A DNA stretch of 64,000 nucleotides from Symbiodinium natans (taxonomy: Eukaryota > Sar > Dinophyceae > Suessiales > Symbiodiniaceae). The notes under the pieces were generated by a model, which ran no database searches, was not told the origin of the DNA, and saw only the letters and a list, made by a program, of their open reading frames with translations. The stretch is taken from contig CAJNDS010002444.1 of assembly GCA_905221605.1 (NCBI GenBank), positions 289,765 through 353,764 on the forward strand. Direction: 5' to 3'. Within the stretch, counting starts at the first letter, position 1; every line of letters begins with the position of its first letter. Below are positions 45,401 to 54,117 of this stretch, one piece after another. The position numbers and the translations under genes are program-made.

Positions 45401-47451
45401 AAACCCTAAACCCTAAACCCTATAGGCTTAGGGTTTCGGAGCTTTGGGACCCTTTGCTCCCCACATGCCGAAAACAAGCCTTACGTGTAAAACCGTCAAG
45501 CCAACTCAAAGCCCCCTTAAGCCCTATAAACCCCAAAAATGGGAAACCCTAAACCCTAAACTCCCTAAACCTAAACCCTTAACCCTTCACACTCAACCTT
45601 ACCCTAAACCGTACAACCCTGTAACTCTATAGGCCCTAAAACCATCGTAGAGGCCCTCGAGAGGAACCCTAAACCCTAAACCCTAAACCCTAAATCCTAA
45701 ACCCTAAACCCTAAACCCTAAACCCTAAACCCCAGGAGTATGGGGGCGACTCCAGCGCCGTGCAGGGCCAGCTGCATGGGGTCAGGGAGATACAAGCCTC
45801 GGTGGCGGCCTTCGCAGCGATCCTTGTGATTGCTTTTTCTAAAGGGTTTAGCGTTTAGGGTTTAGGGTTTAGGGTGTCGGGTGCAAGGTGTAGGGTGTAG
45901 GGTTTAGGGTTTAGGGTTTAGGTGTTGTTTTCTTGTTTTGTTTCTTTTTTTGTGGGGGGTGGGGTGTTAGGGGGTTAGGGCTTGGGGTTTGGGGTTCAAC
46001 ATGTAGAGCCAGGTAGTTGGATAGTTTGGGGTTTAGGGGTTTGGGGTTCACAGGGTTTAGCGGGTATGGAACTCACTCGCATGTTTCCTCCATCTCAGTA
46101 GGCCCTGCAAAGCAAGCAACAACGTCCCAGGGCCGGAAATCCCGAAACCACCGTCCCTAAACGCTTTCCGGGCAGGCCCTAAACCCTAAACCCTAAACCC
46201 TAAACCCTAAACCCTAAACCCTAAACCCTAAACCCTAAACCCTAAACCCTAAACCCTAAACAGGCCCCCAGGGATTTTTTTATGTGTTCCCCTTCGTCGG
46301 TTTAAGAGGATCATCTTCAGGAATAGGTATGGCTTAGGGTTTAGGGTTTAGGGTTTAGGGCCCGCCGAGGATCTTAAAGGATGGGCGCGTGGTCACCTGG
46401 GGCAATCCGGAGACTGGCGGCGACAGCAGCCGCGTGCAGGAGAGGGGATGGAGCTCGTGGGGAGTAAGTGGGTGTAGGGTTACACACAAAGAAATAAATT
46501 AATACATGTATATGTATATGTAGATATACATATGTATTTATTTGTTTTTTTTGGGGGGAAGCTCAGAAAAAGGGCCCTCGCTGGCAGTTTCAAGTCGTTT
46601 TGGGGCGATGAGAAGCTGCGGGGCGCTGAAGGTTTAGTTCAGTTTGCCCTCGGCACCCTAAACCCTCAACCCTCAACCCTAAACCCAAAACCAACCCCTA
46701 AACCCTGAACCTTAAACCCTAAACCCTAAACCCTAAGCCCTAAACCCTAGACTCTAAACCTTTTCCTTGCACCTGGTCACAGGAGCAGCTCCAAGACGTG
46801 AGGCACATCCAGGCCACTGCAGGGGCGTTCACGGCCGTGCTAGAGGATGGATCGGCCGTGACGTGGGGGCATCCAGACTTCGGCGGGGACAGCAGCGCCG
46901 TTCAGTCGAAGTTGCGGGGTGTGCGCGAAGTCCAGGCCTCTGATACCTGGTCGACCCAGTGGTACTCTGTTTTTTTTTTTTTTTTGTGTGTGTGTGTGTT
47001 TTTTTTTAAAGGGGGTTCTAGGTTCCATTACTTACAGTAACAGTAAAACCCAAAAAGGGTACCCTTATCACAGGATGGTTACCGGCCTACCAAGGACAAG
47101 GTCTTTGCGGCCATTCTCAGTGACGGGTCGGCTGTGACGTGGGGGGATCCTTCCTATGGCGGGGACAGCAGCCAGGTACAGGAGAAGCTGCAAAATGTGC
47201 TGCACATCCAAGCCACCGATAAGGCGTTCGCTGCCCTACTTGCAGATGGCTCGGTGGTGACTTGGGGCGACCCTGAATATGGCGGCGACTGCAGTGCTCT
47301 GGCGCAACAGCTCACCAACGTGCAGCAGATTCAGGCTTCCCGCAGGGCTTTCGCGGCCGTTCTTGGCAGCGGAGGTATCGTGACATGGGGCAATCCCGAC
47401 CTCGGGGGCGACAGTAGCGCCGTCCAACATTTGCTGCAACAAGGATGCTGA
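42460..47451 (+). CDS. 13-exon gene: ubiquitin-like domain plus about ten RCC1-like repeats
   Basis: Exons: 42460-42574, 42926-43035, 43564-43671, 43872-44005, 44194-44282, 44453-44505, 44568-44631, 44821-44862, 45156-45238, 45736-45818, 46370-46439, 46783-46941, 47095-47451. They total 1467 nt, an uninterrupted 488-codon frame from ATG to TGA. Residues 1 to about 75 (start MSVNVEVALLSG) resemble the ubiquitin-like N-terminus of this family. From residue 76 on there are about ten units of 40-50 residues with the core VVTWG(N/D/H)P(D/E)(Y/F)GGDSS, joined by stretches like VQQIQAS..AFAA. RCC1-like repeats normally form a beta-propeller; no HECT domain follows, so a HERC-ligase label would be unsupported. 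The function is inferred only as a protein-interaction scaffold. Every acceptor is AG|G. Donors are GT (2), GC (4) and GA (6). The start is the first ATG in frame with the family N-terminus; a trans-splice acceptor could be the AG near 42426. The last exon is the longest and carries three repeats. Confidence 0.85.
42575..42925 (+). other. Intron 1 (GA-AG) holding an A-family TIR element and a CCCTAAA array
   Basis: The exon join requires codon GGA split across the intron, giving a GA donor. GGACC occurs at both ends (42574-42578 and 42925-42929), a direct repeat like a target-site duplication. Inside are an A-family inverted-repeat element (about 42671-42776) and then a CCCTAAA array from about 42780 to 42922, whose degenerate end supplies the C-rich tract and CAG acceptor. 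Confidence 0.7.
42780..42922. repeat. Long CCCTAAA array in intron 1
   Basis: About 20 units, with two CCCTAAG near the start; the last unit changes to CCCAG and gives the acceptor. Confidence 0.9.
43036..43563 (+). other. Intron 2 (GT-AG): B-family element with telomere arrays at both ends
   Basis: AGGTGGC stands at both exon junctions (43034-43040 and 43562-43568). A second copy of the exon-edge sequence (GTTCAGGTGGCTTT at 43030 and again at 43141) flanks a TTTAGGG block of about 90 bp. A B-family element then runs from about 43153 to 43415, and a CCCTAAA array (to about 43557) interrupts its right terminal repeat. This reads as three layered insertions. Confidence 0.65.
43672..43871 (+). 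other. Intron 3 (GC-AG) with TTTAGGG array
   Basis: Frame forces the donor GC right after CAG at 43671. Using the nearby GT (43677) would shift the frame and lose the next repeat. The intron holds a TTTAGGG array (43677-43783) and a 70-bp block (about 43790-43865, CCCTTACCGGCTTTAAGAGG) related to sequence at 19010-19075 and 46290-46325. Confidence 0.65.
44006..44193 (+). other. Intron 4 (GA-AG) with TTTAGGG array
   Basis: GATTC occurs at the intron start (44006-44010) and at the start of the next exon (44194-44198). The interior has TTTAGGG and TTCAGGG copies at 44093-44156. Confidence 0.65.
44506..44567 (+). other. 62-bp intron 6 made almost entirely of CCCTAAA repeats (GC-AG)
   Basis: The intron starts GCAA, runs through about eight CCCTAAA units and ends CCCTAAGAG. 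Removing it joins ...SCRQ to AFAAITS... in the RCC1-like repeat, exactly as in the neighbouring repeats. Exon and intron both begin GC, so AGGC is duplicated at the borders. Confidence 0.8.
44632..44820 (+). mobile_element. Intron 7 = B-family TIR element (introner-like) with nested CCCTAAA array
   Basis: The element spans 44636-44820. Its left end CTTGGTAGCCCAGC is the perfect reverse complement of its right end, and the right end's CAAG supplies the AG acceptor. Subterminal GGTACCC motifs are also inverted. A CCCTAAA block (about 44697-44770) is inserted in its middle, after the sequence TATAAAGTAAC shared by other copies. Confidence 0.75.
44863..45155 (+). other. Intron 8 (GA-AG) with TTTAGGG arrays
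   Basis: GAGA stands at both the intron start and the next exon start. Two TTTAGGG arrays (44883-44945 and 45043-45134) surround an AT-richer 90-bp block that includes TTTAGAATTTA-like degenerate units. Confidence 0.6.
45239..45735 (+). other. Intron 9 (GC-AG), arrays in both orientations
   Basis: A TTTAGGG array (45256-45350), two CCCTAAA arrays (45385-45421, 45665-45733) and about 240 bp of degenerate C-rich repeat lie between exons. The acceptor CCCCAG is a one-base variant of the array unit. Confidence 0.6.
45819..46369 (+). other. Intron 10 (GA-AG)
   Basis: GATC begins both the intron and the next exon. It holds degenerate TTTAGGG (45845-45925), a CCCTAAA array (46177-46262), a short block related to 43790-43865, and TTTAGGG (46332-46360). 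Confidence 0.6.
46440..46782 (+). other. Intron 11 (GA-AG), AT-rich core
   Basis: CAGGAG is repeated at the two borders. The core at about 46485-46555 is a TATATGTAT-rich microsatellite. The 3' part holds CCCTAAA and CCCTCAA copies. Confidence 0.6.
46942..47094 (+). mobile_element. Intron 12 = intact-sized B-family element (GA-AG)
   Basis: The whole intron is one B-family element: left end CCTGGTCGACCCAGTGGTAC, right end GGTTACCGGCCTACCAAG. The internal T runs and TG repeat are copy-specific. Excision joins ...VQAS to DKVFAAIL.... GA is duplicated at the borders. There is no telomere array in this copy, so the element alone can be an intron. Confidence 0.7.
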
Positions 47452-48234
47452 TAGTCTGAGGGCCTACAGGCCTCCACACCCGGCACACAAGTTCAACACC
47501 GACCCGAAGCCCTTGCAGGACAGGTTCTTACATGCATTTGTTCAAGCACCACGTCTGCAACGAGGTTTTGTGACCTTGAAGTATTCAGAAAGCCTGCTTG
47601 CCTGTCACTAGATGGTCAGTGCTGCGGAAGATGGATAGCCCGGCCCCATGACAGCTGATCTTTCAAGAAAATTGTGCATTTTCGTCTGCCGTGGGAAGCA
47701 AGATGGCGACTCGCATTCGGCCTGTTGTTAATCTGCAGGCGGGCGGACGTACTAGGGCATCCCGTTATTGCAGCTTGACAAGCGAGAAACCAGGGACAGC
47801 TGCGCATGGCGTTCACTGTCGGTTCACAGTACGTGATCGATCCGGGACAAGGGACAAGTTAGCTGCGTGAGAGACCTGATTGCTTGGCAAGCAGCGGGAA
47901 CAAGTGGACTGGCTCCGAAGCCTAAACTAGGGGCTTGTCCCGAGTTGAGCAAACCCTAAAACCCTAAACCCTAAACCACGTTAGGTGTGTTTACATAAAG
48001 GTCATCCTAGACATCGCCACCGAAAACCCAAACCCCTAAAGATCCCAAAGCCCCAAAACTGCCCTAACAACCCTAAGACCACCAAAACCCCCGAACTCTC
48101 CCAAGCCTAAAACCCTAAGACCCCCCCCCCAACCCCATAAACCCCCTAAATCCCCTAACCCTGAAACCCACAGACCCCCGAACCTCCTTAACCCCCTAAA
48201 TCCTAAACCCTAAACCCTAAACACTAAACCGGAG
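47452..48234. other. 3' flank of the 13-exon gene
   Basis: About 490 bp of unique DNA (47452-47945) without telomere repeat: probable 3' UTR and downstream DNA. Then decayed CCCTAAA-like C-rich sequence 47950-48230. No polyadenylation signal is expected or seen. Confidence 0.45.
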
Positions 48235-48941
48235 CTGTCCCTGGAAGCTCTCAGGAAGAACCTCGAGACCTTCGTGACCTATGGCGGGCGGAAGATGGAT
48301 GACCTCCTGAGGCGGGAGCTTCAGGGTTAAGGGTTTAGGGTTTAGGATTTAGGGTTTATGGTTTAGGGTTTAGGATGTAGGGTTTCGGGCTTAGGGCTTA
48401 GGGGTCCTTGAAAAAGCAAAGCCTAGGAAGCTCTGTGCAATTATTGCCGGTAGACATGAGGCATCAGGTCCTAACCCTAAACCTTACAAGCCCCCAACCC
48501 TGAAAACCTAAACAGACTGGGAAGCAAAAGAAGGGTTTTGGGGGGTTCGGATGGAAGGAGGCTGCCCCTAAGTTCCCCCTACCCCAAACCCTAAGCCCCA
48601 CATCCCAAGCCCCCAAACTCCGCAGGGGTATAGGGTTCAGGGAAAGCCTCCAAGCCTGAAGCCTCCGCTCCCCTCTACCAAAATCCTCAAATCCTCTAAA
48701 CCCTGAAGCCAAAACCCCCTAAATCCCCTAAATCCTCTCAACCCTAAACCCTAAACCCTAAACCCTAAACCCTAAACCCTAAACCCTAAACCCTAAACCC
48801 TAAACCCTAAACCCTAAACCCTAAACCCTAAACCCCCTCACTCCCTAAGCCATAGCAGACGCAGGTGGCGTGTGCTGGGCCATCTGGCAGCCGTTCCTTG
48901 GCTCTAACGCTCGGGGATTTTGGGTTGCGCGGGGTTGGGGG
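48235..48941 (+). CDS. Partial gene, two exons, unknown
   Basis: Exon 48235-48325 (LSLEALRKNLETFVTYGGRK, then MDDLLRREL) joins with a split Gly codon to 48865-48941 (GVCWAIWQPFLGSNARGFWV, then ARGWG). Donors are GT in both cases, the second inside GTTTAGGG. The first exon is helical and charged, the second Trp-rich and hydrophobic. Intron holds CCCTAAA 48740-48835. Confidence 0.5.
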
Positions 48942-49113
48942 GTTTAGGGTTTAGGGTATAGGGTTTAGGGTTTAGGATTGAGGGTTTAGGGCTTAGATTA
49001 AGGGTTTAGGGTTGAGGGTTGAGGGCTGAGGGATCAGTCTAGGGCTTGCTCTAGCTTAGGTGCAGACTTCTCGGGGCACTACAAACTCAAAGAAAGGTTT
49101 TAGGGTCTCAGGC

Positions 49114-49221
49114 CCAGAGACTCCAAAACCCCTTAGTTAAGGAATGTACCTTAAATCACATTCGGGTGCCTATTCTAATTTCAAGGTATATTCCTCAATT
49201 AAGGGGTTTTGGAGTCTCTGG
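49114..49221. mobile_element. H-family TIR element, near-perfect 39-bp ends
   Basis: Both arms begin CCAGAGACTCCAAAACCCCT; 36 of 39 positions pair. The 30-bp loop region is AT-rich. Only one copy in the window. Confidence 0.8.
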
Positions 49222-49232
49222 GGGGTGTTGCG

Positions 49233-49353
49233 GTTGGCACCCCACTCAACCAGCAGGCAATACCATCCCCTTTTTGGGGTTCAAGGTTCCCTTATAAAGT
49301 AACCAATCCAAAAAAGGGTGCCCTGATTACAATATGGTTACTGGGCCACGAAG
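49233..49353. mobile_element. B-family TIR element, copy B6
   Basis: GGTTCAAGGTTCCCTTATAA, AGTAACCAATCC, AAAAAGGGTGCCCTGATTAC, ATATGGTTACTGGGCCACGA in the family order. It lies 12 bp after H. Confidence 0.65.
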
Positions 49354-49483
49354 TCTCGATATGCTTGAACACCTTAAAAGCTTGAGCTACGCTGACCAAC
49401 GCAGGCCCCAGGTTTCAGGAGGGGGCTCTATACCACCGTGCTTTTCTTCTAGGCTCATATATACAAGAGCAATTATACTCACC

Positions 49484-49592
49484 TAAACCCTAAACCCTAA
49501 ACCCTAAACCCTAAACCCTAAACCCTAAACCCTAAACCCTAAACCCTAAACCCTAAACCCTAAACCCTACGCAAACCCTAAACCCTAAACCC
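49484..49592. repeat. CCCTAAA array
   Basis: About 15 units with one break (GCAAA). Precedes an exon-like block at 49606. Confidence 0.9.
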
Positions 49593-49605
49593 TTTTTCGG
49601 CCCAG

Positions 49606-49710
49606 GCGTTCATCCAAGATCCGACCCGAGACCTCAAACCCGCAATCGCATGACACCCTCGGTCCTGAACTGGCCTCCAAGCTCCGCAGTCCTTGCAGTG
49701 CCTGGCAGAT
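49606..49710 (+). CDS. Exon-like block, frame unresolved
   Basis: CCCAG|GCG acceptor. The phase-0 frame (AFIQDPTRDLKPAIA) stops at 49651, while two other frames stay open to the GGGTTTAGGG donor at about 49711. It may follow 48941. Confidence 0.35.
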
Positions 49711-50239
49711 GGGTTTAGGGTCTAGGGTTTAGGGTTTAGGGTTTAGGGTTTAGGGTTTAGGGTTCAGCCTGCAAACCTTTGCCCTGAACCCTGCATAAAC
49801 CCTAAGCCCGAAGAAGTGTACCCCCGAACCCTACGCCAAACCGTAGGCTGATGGGCTGTAGAGGGTTCATAGGCGTTACCGGGTGTATGGGCTTTCTAGG
49901 GTTTAATTCTCCAAGACTGCTTCAAGCCCCTTCTCAAGCCCCCCTTTGTTCGTCCTCAAATTCAAGTGCCCCCCCCTTAAGCCCCCTTTATAGGCTTCAT
50001 GGTGTGTATCCAGTTTATAGGGGGTTTCATCGGGATCAGTGAGCCCGTTTGGGTTGGGGTGCTGAGAGCCCTAAACCCCGACTGGGTTTTAGGGTTTAAA
50101 GCCCTAAACTCAATGCACTCCAGACATCTCAAGCCAGCACATGCTAACATCAGTTTAGGGAGCAGGGGTTTAGGGTTTGAAGGGTTTAGGTAGGGCCCTA
50201 CTCCCTTCACTCGGGGCATCCCACACGAGTTTGCGCAAG

Positions 50240-50317
50240 GTGCTCCTGGCGGCCCCCGAGACGTCACTCCTCCACTCTCTTCGCATTCTGATGCTGGCTG
50301 CTCGCCTGGACAAAACC
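50240..50317 (+). CDS. Exon-like block, unknown
   Basis: GCGCAAG|GTG acceptor; VLLAAPETSLLHSLRILMLA then ARLDKT; GC donor into decayed C-rich repeat. 78 nt, phase 0. The preceding 49850-50239 is unique DNA with no supported exon. Confidence 0.5.
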
Positions 50318-50393
50318 GCAAAAAGCCCTAAAAACCCTCAAACCCCTAAAAGACCTAAAGACCCTAAAAACCCTAAACCCTAAGGCCAAGGAT

Positions 50394-51241
50394 TTGCAGG
50401 CTTTGCTAAGGGTTCCGGGTTTAGGGTTTAGTGTACGGGGTCCACACGCCTAAACACTTCGTTAAGACGAAAGTCCCCTTAAATCCCTAAGTAGCCTAAA
50501 GCCCCATACATAAGCCGCAAATCCTGAAAGCGTGCATGGGGGACGCGATGCCGCCCTAAACCCTATTTGGCCCTAAACCCTAACCTCTAAATCCTCTCAA
50601 CCCTAAACCCTAAACCCCAAACCTTAAACCCTGAACCCTGAACCCTAAACCCTAAACCCTTAACCCTAAACCCTAACCCTAAACCTTTCCCGCAAACCTC
50701 CATGGATTGAGACCAGGGTCTGTATCTGCACTGCCATGCTGCCAGAAATCACACCAATTGGCTGCGGGTCAAGTCTGCACCCTGGAGGGTTTAGGGTTTC
50801 GGGGTAAGGGTTTAGGGTTTAGGGTTTAGAGTTTTGGGTTTAGACGTCTAATCCCTAAACTTGGACGGCCATGCTACGTTGGTTACATTGGCTGCAGAAC
50901 AAGATCCGCAGACAGTGCCTACACCTTCAACTCAGAAGGCGAACAATGTTTCCCTGAAGGGCGTGTGGCGTGTTTTTTTGTCCTCGTCGTGCGAGTTTGG
51001 GGTAGAAGGCTTATGGTGTAGGGCAAGTAGGAAGAGGGTCCAGTTTATCGACCCCTTTAGGCCGAAGCCCTAAGCCCTAAGCCCCAAACCCTCAACCCTC
51101 AACCCTTAACCCGCAACCCTAAACCCTAAACCCTAAACCCTAAACCCTCAACCCTTAACCCTAAACCCTAAACCCTTAACCCTCAACCCTAGACCCTTAA
51201 CCCTAAACCCTAAACCCTAAACCGCGAACATGAACTCTCAG
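50394..51241. repeat. Decayed CCCTAAA repeats and unique DNA
   Basis: CCCTAAA/CCCTGAA 50595-50690, unique 50700-50780, TTTAGGG 50789-50840, unique 50850-51050, and CCCTCAA/CCCTTAA/CCCTAAA 51066-51225. An open frame at 50861-51073 has no splice context and was left out. Confidence 0.55.
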
Positions 51242-51751
51242 GATCCGGGATCCATGGTCGAAGGGCAGATCCCCTTCTTGCCAGCCATGGACGAAGACAT
51301 CAGGACGGCTGCTGAGGGAAGGGTTCCTGGATGCAGGTTTTGGGGGCCCTAAACCCTAAACTCTAAACCCTGAACCCTAAACCCTAAACCCTAAACCTGG
51401 AAGCTTTTTCAGGTTTTAGGGTGTCGGGCTTCAGGGCCTGAGCCCTGAGACCCTTTAAGCTCAAAGTAGCTTTGAAAACTTGTTTTGCCCCCCCCCCCCC
51501 CCCCCCCCCCCACCCCCCAACCCCACCCTTTAAACCATCAAACCCTAAAGATCATAAAGAACCCTTGAATCAAAAACAAACTAAGAGCCCAATTGCCCTT
51601 AACGCCCTCTTAAAAGAACTAAACCGAAAAGCCCAGAAATCTGAAACCCCCAAAACCCCCAAGCCCTCACTCCCTGCTCGGAGTCGAGGTCTAATTTTTC
51701 AGCTCCTTGCACCTGCTACGCTCCGAGACCTTACGCCCGGCTTCCATGTAG
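51242..51751 (+). CDS. Partial gene, exon plus possible terminal exon
   Basis: 51242-51336 (DPGSMVEGQIPFLPAMDEDI then RTAAEGRVPG) has CTCAG|G and AG|GTTT borders. It joins in phase to 51703-51751 (SSLHLLRSETLRPASM, then TAG) using TTTTTCAG. The second block is also open in phase 0 (LLAPATLRDLTPGFHVAKPW), so the terminus is not certain. The intron has a C run at 51487-51512. Confidence 0.45.
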
Positions 51752-51769
51752 CAAAACCTTGGCATCTTG

Positions 51770-52672
51770 GGTTTAGGGTGTAGGGTTTAGGGTGTAGGGT
51801 GTAGGGTTTAGGGTTTAAGGTTCAGGGTTTAGGGTTTAGGGTTTAAGAAGCTGCTGTAACACATGCGAGGCTTTAGGGCTCAGGGTCCCTCAGGGCGTCC
51901 GAGTCAAGCCATTGGCAGCTTTGGTCACCCTCGGTGCATGGGTTTCCCTACGACCCCCTCTATACCACCCCCCCCCCCCCCCCCCCCCCCCCCGGGTTCC
52001 CCCCTTGAATGACTTTCAGCTTCCGATACATGCCCATGAAAGATCCGGTGCTTACCTAATTTCAATACCTAAGCCCGAAATTCTAAACCCGAAACCTAAA
52101 CCTTTAACCCCAAACCCCAGACCCCAGACCCCAGACCCCAGACCCCAAACCCTAAACCCTAAACCTTAAACCCTAAACCCTAAACCCTAAACCCTAAACC
52201 CTACCTAAACCTTCGCGGCCTTGGCAGGAGTCGTGTTCTGAAGGCGTGCGGCAGGGTTGAGTTGGTGAGATCGTGTTGGGGTTGCCTGGGCAGGGTAGAG
52301 CTTAGGGTTAAGGGTTTAGGTAGGGTTTAGGGTTAGGGTCCAGGTTTAGGGTTTAGGGTCCAGGGTTTAGGGTTTAGGGTTCAGGGTTCAGGGTTCAGGG
52401 CTTAGGATTTAGGGTTTAGGGTGGAGGACAGGGTTCGGGCATAGGGGCTCAGACCGTCGAGCCGAAGACCCTAAACCCTAACCCTACCATACAGGCCCTG
52501 CACCCCAGTTCCCTCTGCTGTTTTGCACCAAAACGGTGGGGCCCTGTACTAGCATGGACTTGTAACCTAAAGCCATAGTACATATTTGCACCGTTGTGCT
52601 CCTAATGTACAGCCAGGGCACCAGAAACCCTGAACCCTAAACCCTATCGAAACTGCCAACCCCCTCTGTCAG
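51770..52672. repeat. TTTAGGG and CCCTAAA arrays, C run, unique DNA
   Basis: TTTAGGG 51771-51845, C run 51967-51993, CCCCAGA units 52113-52147, CCCTAAA 52148-52203, G-strand repeat 52295-52425. 52480-52630 is unique with weak inverted repeats. Confidence 0.6.
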
Positions 52673-52733
52673 GCTTTGGTGGAGAAGGGCGAGAACATCT
52701 GGAAGTTCAAGAGCCACTGGTACAAGCCTCCTG
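52673..52733 (+). CDS. Exon-like block, unknown
   Basis: CTGTCAG|G acceptor and ALVEKGENIWKFKSHWYKPP, then G|GC donor. Aromatic- and Lys-rich, good codon use. Confidence 0.55.
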
Positions 52734-52971
52734 GCCAATGCTTCCCCAAAACCCTGAACCCCTAAACCCCAAAACCTCCTAAACACCTCTACACCCTAAA
52801 CCCTCACACCCAAACCCCTCAAGCCCAAAAGCCCAAAAGCCCTAAGCCCCTCAACCCCCAAGCCCTAACACCGACAAAATGTCCAGAACCACACACACAC
52901 ACACACCCTAAACCCTCAACCCTCAACCCTAAACCCTAAACCCTAAACCCAAACACACTCCAACCCCCAAG

Positions 52972-53060
52972 TTTGCCTGCGCCTTGGGGACATCGCCCGA
53001 GGTGCACTTGCGGCTACACGTTCTTCATCGGCTCCTTGCCGCGATCTTTAGACCCCCCTT
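52972..53060 (+). CDS. Exon-like block, frame unresolved
   Basis: One frame reads FACALGTSPEVHLRLHVLHR then LLAAIF. Another joins the preceding exon in phase (CLRLGDIARGALAATRSSSA) and stops at TAG. An AG|GTG at 53001 is also possible. Confidence 0.35.
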
Positions 53061-53127
53061 AAATCCTAAACTTAATTGGGTTTAGGGTTTAGGGTTTAAG
53101 GTTCAGGGTTTAGGGTTAGGGTTTAGA

Positions 53128-53221
53128 TTGGGATATTCCCCCTTATACTAACAGTGGGATTACAGTACCCCCTACTATACTCCCTATTAAGGGCTGTTAG
53201 TATAAGGGGGAACATCCCAAT
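53128..53221. mobile_element. A-family TIR element, best copy A7
   Basis: 27-bp ends with 26 matches (TTGGGATATTCCCCC against TTGGGATGTTCCCCC), continuing through TTATACTAACAG. 93 bp in all. Confidence 0.85.
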
Positions 53222-53450
53222 CCCAAACCCTCAGCTCCTAAACCCTCAGCGCCTAAGCCCTACGCCCTTAAACCCTTAAACCCTGAGCCCTAAACCCTCA
53301 ACCCTCAATCCTCAACCCTAAGCCCTAAACCCTAAGCCCTAAGCCCTAAGCCCAAATAAAGTTTAGGATTCCTGCACAAAACCCTAAACCCTAAACCCTA
53401 AACCCGAAACCCTAAACCCTAAACCCTAAACCCTAAACCCTAAACCTGCA

Positions 53451-53523
53451 GTGAAATGCAGCGAAACGCAGCGAGCCGAGGAGAGTGCGGGCGACCGATG
53501 GCTGGGGCCTCGGCCGGTGCCGA
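53451..53523 (+). CDS. Exon-like block, unknown
   Basis: Frame VKCSETQRAEESAGDRWLGP then RPVP, to a GT at 53524. An internal AG|G (53480) could be the true start. Confidence 0.4.
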
Positions 53524-54117
53524 GTGTAGGGTTTGGGGTTTAGGGTCTAGGGTTTAGGTTCTAGAGTTTAGGGTTTAGAGTTTAGGGTTTGGGGTTTAGG
53601 GTTAGGATTGGGGGTTTCGGGTTTTGGGGTTTTAGGGTTTAGGCTTGAGTTTCCAGCTTAGGACTTAAGGCTTAGGGTGTCGAGATTTAGGGTAGACTTT
53701 GGTCCTGATTCTCGTGTGGCATGTTTGCAGGCACCTCATAGGTTATCGGCCAGCCCCTCTGGTCCTCCAGGTGAGGTCCCCAAGCCCTGAACCCTGGACC
53801 CAGACTCTTAAAAACCCATAACCCTTACCCAAAACCCAGAAGCCTCGGAATCCCCAAACCCCCAAACCCCGAAAGCCCTGAGCCCCAACAAAGCCCAACA
53901 ACGAACCCAAGCAGCCGTCATCCCGGATGCACGGCACACCCTAAACCGTAAAACCCTAAACCCCAACCTCTCAACCCTGAACCCCGAACCCTAAAACCCG
54001 AAACCCGAAAACCCCAAACTCCCAACCCTAACCCTATCCCATATACCCTAAACCCTAAACCTTAAACCCTAAACCCTGAACCCAAACCCAAAAAGCCTTC
54101 CTGGGCACGCGTTTGAG
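53524..54117. repeat. Decayed G-strand then C-strand repeat
   Basis: TTTAGGG-like 53526-53690; unique 53690-53800; decayed CCCTAAA/CCCGAAA 53935-54085. A minus-strand frame here is composed of repeat. Confidence 0.55.

Noticed and set aside
42460-47451. Calling the 13-exon gene a HERC-type E3 ligase
   Set aside because: There is no HECT domain before the stop at 47451; RCC1-like repeats and a ubiquitin-like start alone do not support ligase activity.
47616-47816. Minus-strand 66-codon frame in the 3' flank of the 13-exon gene
   Set aside because: No splice or start context, codon use unlike the exons; probably chance.
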